From contig NZ_JAFLQZ010000004.1 of the NCBI RefSeq assembly GCF_017313265.1, positions 310,001 to 374,000 on the forward strand: DNA of 64,000 nucleotides. The letters run 5' to 3'. The DNA is from Hymenobacter telluris. Its GTDB lineage: Bacteria; Bacteroidota; Bacteroidia; Cytophagales; Hymenobacteraceae. The notes beneath the pieces are model-generated. The model was not told the DNA's origin. It ran no database searches and worked only from the letters and a program-made list of their open reading frames with translations. The first letter of the stretch is position 1, and every line of letters starts with the position of its first letter. The position numbers and the translations under genes were made by a program. Of this stretch, positions 7,887 to 18,600 are shown piece by piece.

Positions 7887-10313
7887 TTAAATCATATTGA
7901 TGCCTTCCTGCGTGAACCGCCGGTGAATGCCCGCCAACACCTCACTTTTCAGTACCTGCTCCTGCCGGATGTTGTTGATCCAGAACAGCACCTTGAGGTC
8001 GTAGACCTGCCCGTTCACGCCGCTCAGCAGAATCTCCGGGGCCAGTTTGTGCAGCGTGTTGGGGTTTTCCAGCACCTCGTCGCGGATGAGCTGCTTGGCT
8101 TTGTCGAGGTCGGTATCGAGGTTCAGCTTCAAGCCCAGCTCCACCCGAATGTGGTTGTTGCTCAGCGTCCAGTTGATGACGTGGCCGGAAAGCAAGTCGC
8201 CATTGGGCACAATGATTTCCGAGCCCGACAACGAAATCAGCTTGCTGGCCCGAATCCCAATGTCTTTCACCCGCCCGGTTTTGCCGGTCACTTCAATGAA
8301 GTCGCCCACCTGAAACGGCCGCTCGAAAATCAAGATAATGCCCGATACCAAGTTGTTGATGATGTTTTGCAGGCCCAAACCCACGCCCACGCCCAGCGCC
8401 CCCACCACAATGGTAATCTTGTCGAGCGGTAAGCCGGAGGCCATGGTAGCCAGCAGAAACCCCACCGCCAGCACCACCAGCCGGATAGCCACCAGCCAGG
8501 AGCCTTTGCGGTCGGGGTCGGTGTTGAACTCGTCGTCGGTTTCGCCGAAGAAGTAGCCCACGTACCGCTGCAACAGCACTGCCAAGTAGATGATGGCAAA
8601 GAACAGTACAATGTTGGCCACGTTGAAGGTGATGCTGCCCAGGTGGTGCGGCATCGTCAGGACGTATTCCAGGAAGCGGAAAATCGGCTGGAAGACACTC
8701 AGATTGGCCGTGAAGCTCATCAGCCACAGCGTGCACACCACCACCGACAGCACCAGCCGCAGCCCCTGCTCGATCTTCTGGAAATTGAAACGGGCGGCCG
8801 CGCCCCCGGCCAGGCGGCTGCGCTGCATCTGCAAGTGAAACGCCTCGGTCAGGAGCCGCACAAACGCCGACAAGGCAATAATTTGGGTGAGCCCCAGAAT
8901 GGCGCTGCTGCTGAACACCTTGGCAATGCTCACCCGGCCGGTAAAATTGCAGACGGCGGCCAGGGCATTCAGGACAATAAACAGCACCACCACCGGCGGC
9001 ACGAAGGCGGCCAGCTTCAGCCCGCCGTTGCGCAGCTGGCGCTGCAACGCCACGCCCAGCCCCACTGCCGCCAGGTTAAGCAAGAACATAGCCCAGCGCA
9101 TGCCCGTGCCCGGCTCACTGGCCGCGTACACAAACGTTAGCCCCAGAAACAGGCCCACCACACCCAGCCAGTACCAGAAGTGCCGCCGCGCCCAGCTTCG
9201 GGCCAGCAACACGCTCAACGATACCAGCAGCAGCAGTTCCAGCAGGTCGGTGTAGGCGGCGGGTGGGTTCAGGTCGAAGAAGGGTGCCACGCTGAATACC
9301 ACCACCAGCGTACCGGCAATGGGCACTGGCCGCAGATACCGGAACGGCTGCTCTTCGGGAGAAGGCGCCGCCGCGGCCTGGCTGACCAACCGGAAATTGC
9401 GAAACACCCAGGCAAAAAACACCAATCCCACCACCAGCATCCAAGCCCCGAAGTGCCAGTTGGTGGTGAAATAATAGCGCAGCAACCGTTGCTGGCTGGC
9501 ATACGACTCGCGCACGAGCTGGCCGGCCGCCGCGGGCGGGGCGTCGGCATCGGGGGTGGCGGTTTGCCACAGCGGCAGGTTGGCGGGTTCCAGCGTACGG
9601 CGGGTGAAGCGGCGCGACTGTTCCCGCACCTCATCCTGTAGCTCCAGGGCCTGAATGTAACCGTCGGATACGCGGGTTTGCAGCTGCGTTACGGCTTGGT
9701 GGTTGCGGGCCAGGAGCTGGCGGGCACGCTGCTGCTTGCGCTTGAGCCGCTGGGTGCTACGGCCCAGCGCCGTGGTGGTATCGGCCGGCGCGGGAATGGC
9801 GTGCGCCGCCAACGAATCGAGCTGGAACTGCATCTGCGTGAGGCGCTTGCCTTGCGTAGCTAGTTCGGTGCGCCACCCGCCTAATTGCTCCTGCATGTCG
9901 GTGAGCAGGATCTGAAACATGCGTACCTGCTTCAGGTTGATGACCTTCCGGTACTGCGTCAGGTTTTGCCGGATGGTTTTCAGGTTGGCTTCCACCTCCG
10001 GCAGTTCCTCGGCCAGGTCGTTGGTGTCGGCCCCGCGCCGGGCGCCGCCGCTGATGCGGCCGAGGACCAAATAGGCCTGCTCTACGCGCTGCGCCGCGTC
10101 TTGCTCGGTAACCGGGGTAGCTTTTTCAGTTGGCCCGGAGGCCGTTTGCACCGAGTCCTGCGCCCAAGTGGCCGCCGGGCATAGCAGCCCAATAGCCAGG
10201 ACCAAGCACCACAACCAGTTCAGGTACAGAATTTTACAGGAGGCCGCGCCTGAACTAAACGAGCAGCGCCGGCTGGTGGCGAAAGCAGTGGTGGTAAGAG
10301 AAACCTGAGGCAT
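7887..10313 (-). CDS. MscS-family mechanosensitive channel with long periplasmic N-domain
   Basis: 808 aa from the Met of MPQVSLTT. A longer frame exists upstream but lacks signal-peptide character. A hydrophobic segment ending PAATWAQ is a likely signal peptide. Residues ~50-290 are charged and helical (coiled-coil-like, rich in Gln/Arg/Leu), as in MscK/MscM-type proteins. About ten membrane helices follow, then the conserved MscS pore helix and beta-domain (GVGLGLQNIINNLVSG, FERPFQVGDFIEV, IIVPNGDLL, VINWTLSN). It releases solutes on hypo-osmotic shock in this family. The size and extra N-domain place it with the large MscK-like forms rather than with small MscS. Confidence 0.93.
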   Translation of the reverse strand: MPQVSLTTTAFATSRRCSFSSGAASCKILYLNWLWCLVLAIGLLCPAATWAQDSVQTASGPTEKATPVTEQDAAQRVEQAYLVLGRISGGARRGADTNDLAEELPEVEANLKTIRQNLTQYRKVINLKQVRMFQILLTDMQEQLGGWRTELATQGKRLTQMQFQLDSLAAHAIPAPADTTTALGRSTQRLKRKQQRARQLLARNHQAVTQLQTRVSDGYIQALELQDEVREQSRRFTRRTLEPANLPLWQTATPDADAPPAAAGQLVRESYASQQRLLRYYFTTNWHFGAWMLVVGLVFFAWVFRNFRLVSQAAAAPSPEEQPFRYLRPVPIAGTLVVVFSVAPFFDLNPPAAYTDLLELLLLVSLSVLLARSWARRHFWYWLGVVGLFLGLTFVYAASEPGTGMRWAMFLLNLAAVGLGVALQRQLRNGGLKLAAFVPPVVVLFIVLNALAAVCNFTGRVSIAKVFSSSAILGLTQIIALSAFVRLLTEAFHLQMQRSRLAGGAAARFNFQKIEQGLRLVLSVVVCTLWLMSFTANLSVFQPIFRFLEYVLTMPHHLGSITFNVANIVLFFAIIYLAVLLQRYVGYFFGETDDEFNTDPDRKGSWLVAIRLVVLAVGFLLATMASGLPLDKITIVVGALGVGVGLGLQNIINNLVSGIILIFERPFQVGDFIEVTGKTGRVKDIGIRASKLISLSGSEIIVPNGDLLSGHVINWTLSNNHIRVELGLKLNLDTDLDKAKQLIRDEVLENPNTLHKLAPEILLSGVNGQVYDLKVLFWINNIRQEQVLKSEVLAGIHRRFTQEGINMI

Positions 10314-10452
10314 TGAGAAAGCAACTAATTCAACTTCACTGGCACCCGCCGAGTGAGGCCGGACGGGCGCTAGCCGGGCCGTAGAGTGCCCCAAAGGTAA
10401 CCACGGGCCCGGCAGCAACCTGCCACAGCACCCAATGCCACCCTGCCGCCCC

Positions 10453-10983
10453 CTACATACCGGTGCTGGTTGGCAGCGGCTGCCGAATCTTGAGCGCCTG
10501 CTTCAATTCCTGCTCTTTCAGCTTCTTGCAGGTCAGCAGAATCAGCGCGTCGTTGCTCATGGCGTTTTCGTCGTAGCTCATGTGCACCCGCTTGCCGTTC
10601 CAGGCGTAGCGCTGCGTGAAGGGGCTGCGCTGCATGCCGGGGCCCGCCTGTTGCTGCAACTCGGCCAGCGCCGCCCGGCTATTTTTCATGCCTTGCGTTT
10701 TAATCATCACCACCGCCAGCCGGCCCTGGTAGAAGCCGTACGTAATATCGGCGGCCTCGCCGGCGCCAAACTTTTTCTGCTCACCGGTACGCCGGTAGTA
10801 ACGGGTCTGGCCGGCTTTTTCAGCTAAAGCCAAGTCGCGGAAGGCACTGGTATCAGACTCGAAACGCGCCCCCCGAAAACCGTACGTTTCATCGAGGCCC
10901 TGGATGCTAGGCTTGGTGTTCTGGGCCTGCAACGTGGCTGCCGGTACTATAACTGCGCAGCAAATAGTAAGAAAAAGCTTCAT
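10453..10983 (-). CDS. Small exported protein of unknown function
   Basis: 176 aa from MKLFLTICCAVIV. The signal peptide ends TLQAQ. The mature part (GLDETYGFRGARFESD near the front, ITYGFYQGRLAVVMIKTQG in the middle) is a compact alpha/beta domain of a kind common in Bacteroidota, with no catalytic motif recognised. It ends with KQALKIRQPLPTSTG. An in-frame Met four codons upstream (10995) is an alternative start. It shares an AT-rich divergent intergenic region with the rightward 96-aa gene. Function unknown; periplasmic location inferred. Confidence 0.7.
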   Translation of the reverse strand: MKLFLTICCAVIVPAATLQAQNTKPSIQGLDETYGFRGARFESDTSAFRDLALAEKAGQTRYYRRTGEQKKFGAGEAADITYGFYQGRLAVVMIKTQGMKNSRAALAELQQQAGPGMQRSPFTQRYAWNGKRVHMSYDENAMSNDALILLTCKKLKEQELKQALKIRQPLPTSTGM

Positions 10984-11192
10984 AGAAACAAGCATCGGAT
11001 ATAACTGCCGACCTGGGCAGTTAGCGGGCAAGATAAACCACGCTGCCTGGAACCACGCACAAAGCCAGCTAAAGTGTAAATAATCAGGGCAATAGTACCG
11101 TGTATAGCTAATTGGCACCTTCTAAAATACAGCTCAGGATTTCGTTTTACTATTATTTTTAGTATATTTAAGCGTCAACTAAAATAAATAGC

Positions 11193-11483
11193 ATGGATTC
11201 CAACGTTCGTTTTTTGCTGGCTGCCCGGCTGGTTAATAGCAGTGCCGATCCGCTGGTATTTGAGTTTCAGCGCGACTTATTTAACGACCAGCCGGCCTAC
11301 GTTAGCATTAGCCGGCTGGGCTGGCAGGCCCTCAGCCCGTCGCAAGCCATTGGCTACATTGCCGACCGCTATTTACTGGAGCACCCCGAAGAAGAGGAAC
11401 GTGTTGGGCACGCCCTGATTATCTACTGCATCAATCAGGCGCTGGGCCTGCCCAACCCCAATCCTGGCCGCCCGGTCAGATAG
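11193..11483 (+). CDS. Hypothetical 96-aa soluble protein
   Basis: MDSNVRFLLAARLVNSS... with no signal peptide or membrane helix. Acidic/polar composition with a plausible helical C-terminal half (YLLEHPEEEERVGHALII). It follows an AT-rich stretch (11130-11185) with promoter-like character and matches the coding GC bias of its neighbours, so it is probably expressed. I do not recognise a family. Its stop is 40 bp from the end of the convergent gliding-motility-type gene. Confidence 0.55.
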   Translation: MDSNVRFLLAARLVNSSADPLVFEFQRDLFNDQPAYVSISRLGWQALSPSQAIGYIADRYLLEHPEEEERVGHALIIYCINQALGLPNPNPGRPVR

Positions 11484-11523
11484 TAGCCACTGCCAGCTTA
11501 CTGCTGTAGGCTGCCCTACTCCC

Positions 11524-13434
11524 CTACTGTATTACCTCCACCCAGCCTTTGTAGCGGCGGCCGTTGGAGAAAGTGATGAGGTAGTAATACGTGCCCGCCG
11601 CCCCGGCCCCGCCCCACCGAAACGTGCGCTCCGAGGACTGAAACACTTCCCGGCCCCAGCGCGAGTAGATTTTGATACCCGCAAAGCGGGCGTCGCAGTA
11701 GTCAGGGGGCAGGCTGGGAATGGTGAAGGCGTCGTTCTTGCCGTCACTGTTGGGCGTGATGATGTTGGGCGGAGAAAACGCCACCGTATCAACCGGGGGC
11801 CCAACCACAAACCGCACGGGCAACAGCCGGGGCGCCGTGGGGCAATCGGCGGTTTCTTGCAGCTGAAATTGCACGGTCAGCTCGTCGCCTAGCTGGGCGG
11901 CCTCGCAGGTGGGCAGCCACCGGAACGTGCCAGTGGCTTGGCCCGCCCCGTTTTGGGCGTTGAATTCCATGCCGGCCGCGGCCAGGTCGAAGCTTTGCGG
12001 AGTGGCACTCAGCACCAGCGGGTTACGGTCTGAGTCGGCACCCAGGAGCTGAGCGGTGTAGAGGCTACCGAGCGGCACTTTCACCAGCACGGCGGCGGCG
12101 GGGTCGGCGGCGGGGAACGTGGCAGTGAGGGTAGGCGCCGCATTGGGGGCGGGCCGGGCCGTGAAGGCCAGGCGCACCGTGTCGAGCTTGGGCAGGCTGC
12201 ATCCATTATCGGCTACCAGCACATCCAGCAGCCACACTTGCCCGTTGGAATTCAGGCACGGCGAAAAGCACACGGTGGCCTGCAAGGTATCGGCGCTGCC
12301 GGCGGCCCGCACCAGGCCGGTTGCGGTGCCCACCACGGTAGGCACGGGGCCACTGAAATTCACTGGCCGCACTGATAAGGTAAGGCGAGAAGTAGGGTCG
12401 GTATCGGTGAAGCGCACTCGCACGCAGGGGTTCTGGCCGGGTGCAATCCGTAGGGTATCGAGGCCGGGGCGGTAGGCGCGGGAGTTGCTGCCGGTGTACA
12501 CCTGCGCGCTGGGCGCGGTGTTTGGGGTGCAGCTCAACACAAAAAGCTGGAAGTCGCGGCGGGTTTCACCAATTTTCTCGCCCCGCCGGTACTCCTCGCA
12601 CCGAATCCCGAACACGAACAGCCCCACCCGGCTAGGCCGGACGGTGAGGCGACCGGTGCGGGCATTAATACCGATGGTAGGCGCTCCGGGTATCTGCTGC
12701 TGCTCGCTGAGGCCCGCCGCCCAGTTCACTTGCCCATACGGCCCGGCCTGCGTAATGGCTTGCGTGCCTTGCGGAGCCGTGAGGGGCGTTATCATGCTGT
12801 ACGCCAAAGAGTCCCCGTCGCTGTCCTGGCCCCCGAAGTCGTAATAGAACAGCTCGTTCACGCAGGCATAGTCGCCGAGGGGCGGGAAGATGCGGGGCGT
12901 GGAGTCGCGGAAGGGCTGGCCGTTGCGCACCACCGCCGGAAACTCCAGGTAGAACGTTTGGCCCGAGGTAAGCGAGTTGGTGATGTTGCTGATGCCGTTG
13001 TTGCGGCAGCACCGCTCGGCGGCGGCGTAGTAGCCACCCGCCGCGGTGTACTGGCTGGCATCCAGCGTGATGTCGCGGCTGTACACCAGCTTGCGGGTGC
13101 TGAGGCTGGGCTGGGTGCAGGCCGGGTTGGTGTAGTTGACGAAGGTGTTGCTGACCAAGGGCAGCAGCAGGTCCTGCATCCGTTGGTTGGTGGCCTTGGC
13201 GAAGATGGCCGCCCGAATCTGCTGATCCAGCGCGTTGGGACTACCGTTGATGGCATCGAAATACAGGTTCAGCACCAGCGTGTAGGTGCTGCCCGATTTG
13301 TATTGCAGCTCCATTTCGCCGCCTACGATGTGGGTGGCGCGGGTGGCCGGCACCAGCAACAGCCATACGCCCAACAACACGAGCAACGGCCGCCACCGGC
13401 CCGCCAAAAGCAACTTGACACCCACCATCTTCAT
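11524..13434 (-). CDS. Secreted protein with CHU_C / T9SS type B sorting domain
   Basis: 636 aa. N-terminal signal peptide (WRPLLVLLGVWLLLVPATRA), then HIVGGEMEL, a start typical of large gliding-motility-associated Cytophagales proteins. The middle consists of beta-sandwich repeats with several Cys and an Asp-rich GGQDSDGDSLAYS stretch that looks Ca-binding. The last ~85 residues are the type B C-terminal domain (FSPPNIITPNSDGKNDAF, KIYSRWGREVF, GTYYYLITFSNGRRYKGWV), which directs export by the type IX system. It probably acts at the cell surface or as an adhesin. The specific ligand is unknown. It is monocistronic as far as spacing shows. Confidence 0.88.
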   Translation of the reverse strand: MKMVGVKLLLAGRWRPLLVLLGVWLLLVPATRATHIVGGEMELQYKSGSTYTLVLNLYFDAINGSPNALDQQIRAAIFAKATNQRMQDLLLPLVSNTFVNYTNPACTQPSLSTRKLVYSRDITLDASQYTAAGGYYAAAERCCRNNGISNITNSLTSGQTFYLEFPAVVRNGQPFRDSTPRIFPPLGDYACVNELFYYDFGGQDSDGDSLAYSMITPLTAPQGTQAITQAGPYGQVNWAAGLSEQQQIPGAPTIGINARTGRLTVRPSRVGLFVFGIRCEEYRRGEKIGETRRDFQLFVLSCTPNTAPSAQVYTGSNSRAYRPGLDTLRIAPGQNPCVRVRFTDTDPTSRLTLSVRPVNFSGPVPTVVGTATGLVRAAGSADTLQATVCFSPCLNSNGQVWLLDVLVADNGCSLPKLDTVRLAFTARPAPNAAPTLTATFPAADPAAAVLVKVPLGSLYTAQLLGADSDRNPLVLSATPQSFDLAAAGMEFNAQNGAGQATGTFRWLPTCEAAQLGDELTVQFQLQETADCPTAPRLLPVRFVVGPPVDTVAFSPPNIITPNSDGKNDAFTIPSLPPDYCDARFAGIKIYSRWGREVFQSSERTFRWGGAGAAGTYYYLITFSNGRRYKGWVEVIQ

Positions 13435-13532
13435 AGCAGAACCGGAAATACGTAGCCAGCAAAAGCACCTCAGCCTGAGTGGCTTCGCGCATCAGATGAA
13501 AGATAAGCATATTGCCGCGTATCCGGTGCGGG

Positions 13533-15527
13533 TTATTTCACGGGTAGCTCGATGCTGATGATGGTGCCCAGGCCGGGGCGGGAGTTGATGAGGAGCGTGC
13601 CCCCAAGCAGCCCCACCCGGTTGCGCAGCCCCGGCAGCCCAATGCCCTGCTGGGGCGTGTAGCTGAGGTCCACCTCGAAGCCCTGGCCGTTGTCTTCCAC
13701 CGACACCGCCAGCTTATCGTCTTCGCGCACCAGATGAATAAAGGCTTCCTGGGCCTGCGCGTGCTTGATGATGTTGTTGAGCAGCTCCTGCACAATGCGG
13801 TACACGGCCACCTCCAGGAGGCGGGGCAGCGGCTCCTCCAGGCCCGCCAGGTGCAGGTGCACGGCCAGGCTGCGGTGCGGAATCCGGCGGACCAGCTCTT
13901 CCAGCGCGTAAGCCAACCCGAAATCCTCCAGAATGCCGGGGGTCAGCTCGAAGGAAATGGTGCGCGTCATCCGGATGGCCTCGTCGAGCAGGGCGTGCAC
14001 TTCGCTGGGGCGGCGGCTGGTGCCCGAGGGCTGGTTGGCGAGGTGCAGCTTGGTGGCGTAGAGCAGCTGCCCTACCCCGTTGTGCAGGGCTTCGGCAATG
14101 CGCTTGCGCTCGGCTTCTTCGGTGGTCAGAATGGCCGACAGCACCTCCTGCTGCTGGCTCAGGCGCAGGCGGGTGGTTTCTTCTATCAGGCGGTTGCGCT
14201 CGGTAATGTCCCGTATAACTACCAGCACCCCATTGATTTCGTTTTGCTGTTCGCCGCGCAGCGGTACGATGTAGGCGTCGTAGTAGCCGGAGCGCGCCGA
14301 AAACGGGATGCTTCGGTATACAACTCGCTCCCCGGTGCGCACTACCTGCTCGAACTGGTAGCGTTGCTCCGGCGTGTCGAGGTTCGGGAAAATAGTGAAT
14401 ATCAGCTGGCCCCGCACGTCTGCTTCGCGCAGGCCTGAGTACAGCTCGGCTTCGCGGTTCCAGGCCGTTACGCGCCCTTCGTAATCGAGGGCCACAATAC
14501 CATCTACGCTATTGGCAAGCAGGTTTTCCGAGAGTTCTTTCTCGGCGCGCAGCTGTTCACGGGCCGCCCGCTGCGCCGTAATATCACGCCACACGGCATA
14601 CACCAGCACCTCCGCTCCCACTGTAATGTAGGTGAGCACCACTTCCACCCAAATAGGTTTCTGCTGCAAGGTGTATCGGTACCACTCGAACCGGTGGCTG
14701 CCTTGGCGGCGCAGAATGGCGTAATTCTGCTGAATCAGGTCGGCGGAGCGCCCACCGCCCGGCTGAAACTCGGGCACCAGAAAGCTGATATTCTGGTCTA
14801 TTAGCTCGCGCTTGGCGGTGGCTCCCAGCAGTTGCATGGCCGCCGCGTTGCAATCCACAATCTGCATGCCGCGCACCAGCACCACGGCATCAGGGCTCAA
14901 ATCGAAAAGCTGACGGAAGCGGGCTTCACTTATGGCCAGCGCCTCGGTGGCGGTGTGGCGGGCGGTGGTATCGAGCAGGGCAACCAGGCAGCTGACGGTA
15001 TCATCAACCGGCGAAATCACCCGGCTGCCTTCCAGCTGCGAGTAGAAGAAAGTGCCGTCTTCGCGCACAAAGCGCAGCTCGCAGGTTTGGCGCTTATCGC
15101 TGTTGAGGATAGCCGTCAGAAACTTTATAAACTCCGGCCGCTGGCCTTCCGCCACAAACAAGCTGAACCGCCGCCGGAGCAGCCGCTGCCTGACCGAACC
15201 CAACTGCTGCGCCGCGCTTAGGTTCAACTGAATAATAACGCCATGCTCGTCCAGCGTCAGGTAGCCTACCGGCGCAAAGTCGTAGAGGTTTACGTACTCG
15301 GTGCGGGCGGCTTCGGCCTCGGCTTGCGCCACCAGCAGCTCCTCGTACTGCATTTCCAGCTCAATCTGGTGGGTTTGCAGCTCCTGCACCAGCCGTTGCA
15401 TGGCATCGGGGGCGGCCTCATCGGTGGCGCGCGTGATAAGCTGCCGCCGCCGCTCGGCTCGCTCGCGCAACGCCCGCAGGGCTTCGTGGGCACTGGGCAA
15501 ATGACCGTCGGGGTGAGAGTTGTTCAC
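13533..15527 (-). CDS. Triple-PAS sensor histidine kinase (HisKA_3 type)
   Basis: 664 aa, cytoplasmic with no membrane helix. A short N-terminal coiled coil (20-75) leads to three PAS domains at about 75-190, 200-320 and 330-445. A HisKA_3 dimerisation helix follows (AERKRIAEALHNGVGQ, phospho-acceptor His482), then an HATPase_c domain with N box VQELLNNIIKHAQ, G1 DNGQGF and GIGLPGLRNR. The residue after the phospho-His is Asn rather than the usual Asp. No response regulator gene is adjacent, so it is an orphan kinase. It follows the CheB/CheR-PAS gene by 121 bp on the same strand, suggesting one signalling unit. Confidence 0.93.
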   Translation of the reverse strand: MNNSHPDGHLPSAHEALRALRERAERRRQLITRATDEAAPDAMQRLVQELQTHQIELEMQYEELLVAQAEAEAARTEYVNLYDFAPVGYLTLDEHGVIIQLNLSAAQQLGSVRQRLLRRRFSLFVAEGQRPEFIKFLTAILNSDKRQTCELRFVREDGTFFYSQLEGSRVISPVDDTVSCLVALLDTTARHTATEALAISEARFRQLFDLSPDAVVLVRGMQIVDCNAAAMQLLGATAKRELIDQNISFLVPEFQPGGGRSADLIQQNYAILRRQGSHRFEWYRYTLQQKPIWVEVVLTYITVGAEVLVYAVWRDITAQRAAREQLRAEKELSENLLANSVDGIVALDYEGRVTAWNREAELYSGLREADVRGQLIFTIFPNLDTPEQRYQFEQVVRTGERVVYRSIPFSARSGYYDAYIVPLRGEQQNEINGVLVVIRDITERNRLIEETTRLRLSQQQEVLSAILTTEEAERKRIAEALHNGVGQLLYATKLHLANQPSGTSRRPSEVHALLDEAIRMTRTISFELTPGILEDFGLAYALEELVRRIPHRSLAVHLHLAGLEEPLPRLLEVAVYRIVQELLNNIIKHAQAQEAFIHLVREDDKLAVSVEDNGQGFEVDLSYTPQQGIGLPGLRNRVGLLGGTLLINSRPGLGTIISIELPVK

Positions 15528-15648
15528 GGCAGAAGCAGCTACAGGGTAGGCTATGGTATGGGGTATGGGGCATGCGGCAAGCTGCTGGCGGGGTGGCGTG
15601 CGGCACCAAGCCGTAGTACCACCAGCAGTTTATTTCCCGCCTGCCTTT

Positions 15649-18600
15649 TTAGGGGCGCGGCAGCACTTCGTTCTCGGGCAGCATTTCTATGGCTTGCACA
15701 CCCAGCAGCAAATGGCCCGTGTTGCTGCCTTCGCTGAGCAGGCGCCGGCCATACAGGGTTACTTGCTGCATGCCCAGCTCGGGCAGCGGCAGCTGGAAAT
15801 CCTCGAAGGCTTCGATGTTCGAGTTGAGCAGCTCGTAGAGGCGGCTAAATAAATCGGACTGCTTCCAGATGCCGTTGCTGATGGCGGCCAGCAGCTCCCC
15901 CCGCACGGTGGCCGGCTGCACGCCAAACGTGGCCGCAAAGGCCGGGCTCACCGTCAGAACCCGCAGTTGCTCATCGAGCACCAGCAGGGGCTCACGCACC
16001 GTTTCCACTATGCTTTCGGCAAAGCGGCGGCTGGTTTGGAGCTGCATTTCCAGCTGCTTGAGGCTGGTAATGTCGGTGAAGGTGATAACCGCGCCGCTGA
16101 TGTAGTTGTCGAGGGTACGGTAGGGCAAAATGCGCACGGCGTACCAGCTGCCGGTGGTGGCCTGAATGTTGGTTTCCACGCTCACCAGCCGTTCTATCAC
16201 CTGCTCTACATCGGCCACCAGCCGCTCGTAGCGCAGGTTGTTGGCAAAGTGCGTGAGTGGGCGCCCTACATCGGTGGGCAGCAGCGAAATAATGTTCTCC
16301 ACCGACGGCGTGAAGCGCTTAATCACCATTTCGTTGTCAACGAAGATGGTGGCTATGTCGGTGGCGTCGAGCAGGTTCTTCATGTCGTTGGCGGCCTGGC
16401 TCAGCTCCTCGGTTTTGTGCTGGTACTGCATGTTGAGGGTCATGAGCTCCTCGTTGAGGCTCTGCATTTCCTCTTTGTTGGTCATGGCCTCCTCGTTGGT
16501 GCTTTGCAGCTCCTCGTTGGCGCTTTGCAGCTCTTCGTTGGTGCTTTTGAGCTCCTCCACGCTGCTTTCCATTTCCTCGATGGTGGTTTGGAGGCGGTGG
16601 CGGGTGTATTGCAGCTCTTTCTCCAACGACTGTACCTGCCCGTCGCGGCTTAGCTCGGCATCGAGCTTGCCCTGCCGCACCCGGCGGGGCGTTGCCACAT
16701 CCTCGAACACCACCAGCAGCAGCCCGGCCAGCAACTCGGGCTCTTCCAAGTACTTCACCGTGAGGCGCAGCAACTGAATACCGGTTTCGGTTTTCACCTT
16801 CACGTTTTCGCTCACCACGGTTTGCCGCTGCTGGCTGGCCCGGTGCACGGTGTCGCTGATTTCAAAGTGCAGCTCTTCGCGGGCCATGTCGAAGATGTTG
16901 AGCCCGCTCAAACCGGGGGCGGGCTCCAGGTACTTACCGGTGCGGCCATTCACGTACAGAATATCGCCTTTGGGACTGATAACCACGGCCGGCGGCGCGT
17001 ACGTAGCCAGCATCAGCCGCTGAATGAGGGCAGCGAAGGTATTGTCGCGGCGAGGAACGGTGGAGGGAGGCATACTGCTACTGGAATGGACCGCCGGCGC
17101 GTGCGCGTGCGCCAAAGCAAGCGGAAAGTGGGTAAGGCGCGGCACCTGGGTGGGTGTATCAGTGGCCCGGGAAATCTTCCACTTCATGTCCAGCGGGGCG
17201 AAGAGGTCCTGGAAGCCGGTCAGATTTTCGGAGGGGCCCAGAAACAGTAGCCCGCCCGGATTGAGCGCATAGTGAAAAACAGGAATCAGGTTTTTTTGCA
17301 GCTCACTGGACAAGTAAATGAGCAGGTTGCGGCAGCACAGCAGGTCGAGGCGGGTGAAGGGCGCGTCTTTGCTGATGTTGTGGAGGGCAAACACGATGGA
17401 GTCGCGCACGCTCTTGCGAATCTGGTAGCCGCCTTCCACTTTCGTAAAGAAGCGCCGCAGCCGCTCGGCACTCACATCGGCCACTATGTTTTCGGGGTAG
17501 AACCCGGCCCGGGCCACATCAATGCCCTCGGGGTTGATGTCGGTGGCAAACAGCTGAAACGTGAGGTTGCGGTTGGGCTCGGCATCAAAGCACTCCAGCA
17601 GCGTCATGGCCAGGGAGTAGGCTTCTTCGCCGGTGGAGCAGCCGGGGGCCCACACCCGAATGGTGCTGCCCGCCTCTTTGTTGCGCAAGAGTTGCTGCAA
17701 GTGCAGCTTGAGCAGCACGTAGGCCTCCGGGTCGCGGAAGAACTTGGTTACGCCAATCAGCAGCTCCCGAAACAGCTGCTCCACCTCGGCCGGATTCTCC
17801 TGGAGGTAGCGCACATAATGCGTAAACTCCTTGATTTGGTGGCCATTCATGCGCCGCTCGATGCGCCTGAACACGGTATTGCGCTTGTAGAACGAGAAGT
17901 CGTGGCCGGTTTGGTTGCGAATCAGGATAAAGATTTTTTGCAGGGCGTGGGCCGGCATCGAGGGCTGGTCTTGGGCGGCTGTTATCCGCCGCTGCCGGCG
18001 CTGCACTGGCTCCTGCACATACTCGAGCAGTTGCGGCACCATGCCGGCGGGCGGCAGCACAAAATCCACAAATTCGGTGGCAATGGCGGCGCGGGGCATG
18101 CTGTCGTAGTCGGCCGTTTCGGGGTCCTGCACCATCACCATTCCAAAGTTCTCCATCACCATCTTCAACCCAATGCTACCATCGGACCCCATGCCCGAGA
18201 GGATAACGCACACGGCCCGGTCGCGGGCGTCTTTGGCCAGGCTTTGCAGAAAATGGTCGATAGGCAGGCGGCGGCCCGGCGGCTGGGTGGGCTCAAACAG
18301 ATGCAACGTGCCGTGCAGCAACGACATATCCTTGCCCGGCGGAATAACATACACGTGGTTGGGCCGCACGCGCATGCCGTCCGTTACTTCCAGCACCGGA
18401 ATGGCGCAAAACCGCTGGAGCACCTGCTGGAGCTCGGCATGCTGGCCGGCCGCTTGGTGCGTTACTATTACGTAGGCAATGCCGCTGGCAGCGGGCACAG
18501 CGCGCAAAAACTGTTCGAGCGCGCTCAACGAGCCCGCCGAACCACCCAACCCTACCACCGGAAAATTGAGGGGGTTGCGTGTTAGGTTGAAGCCCACCCG

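Noticed and set aside
17272..18585. 437-codon open frame on the plus strand
   Set aside because: Antisense to the CheB/CheR-PAS gene, which has clear catalytic motifs; the translation has no recognisable features.
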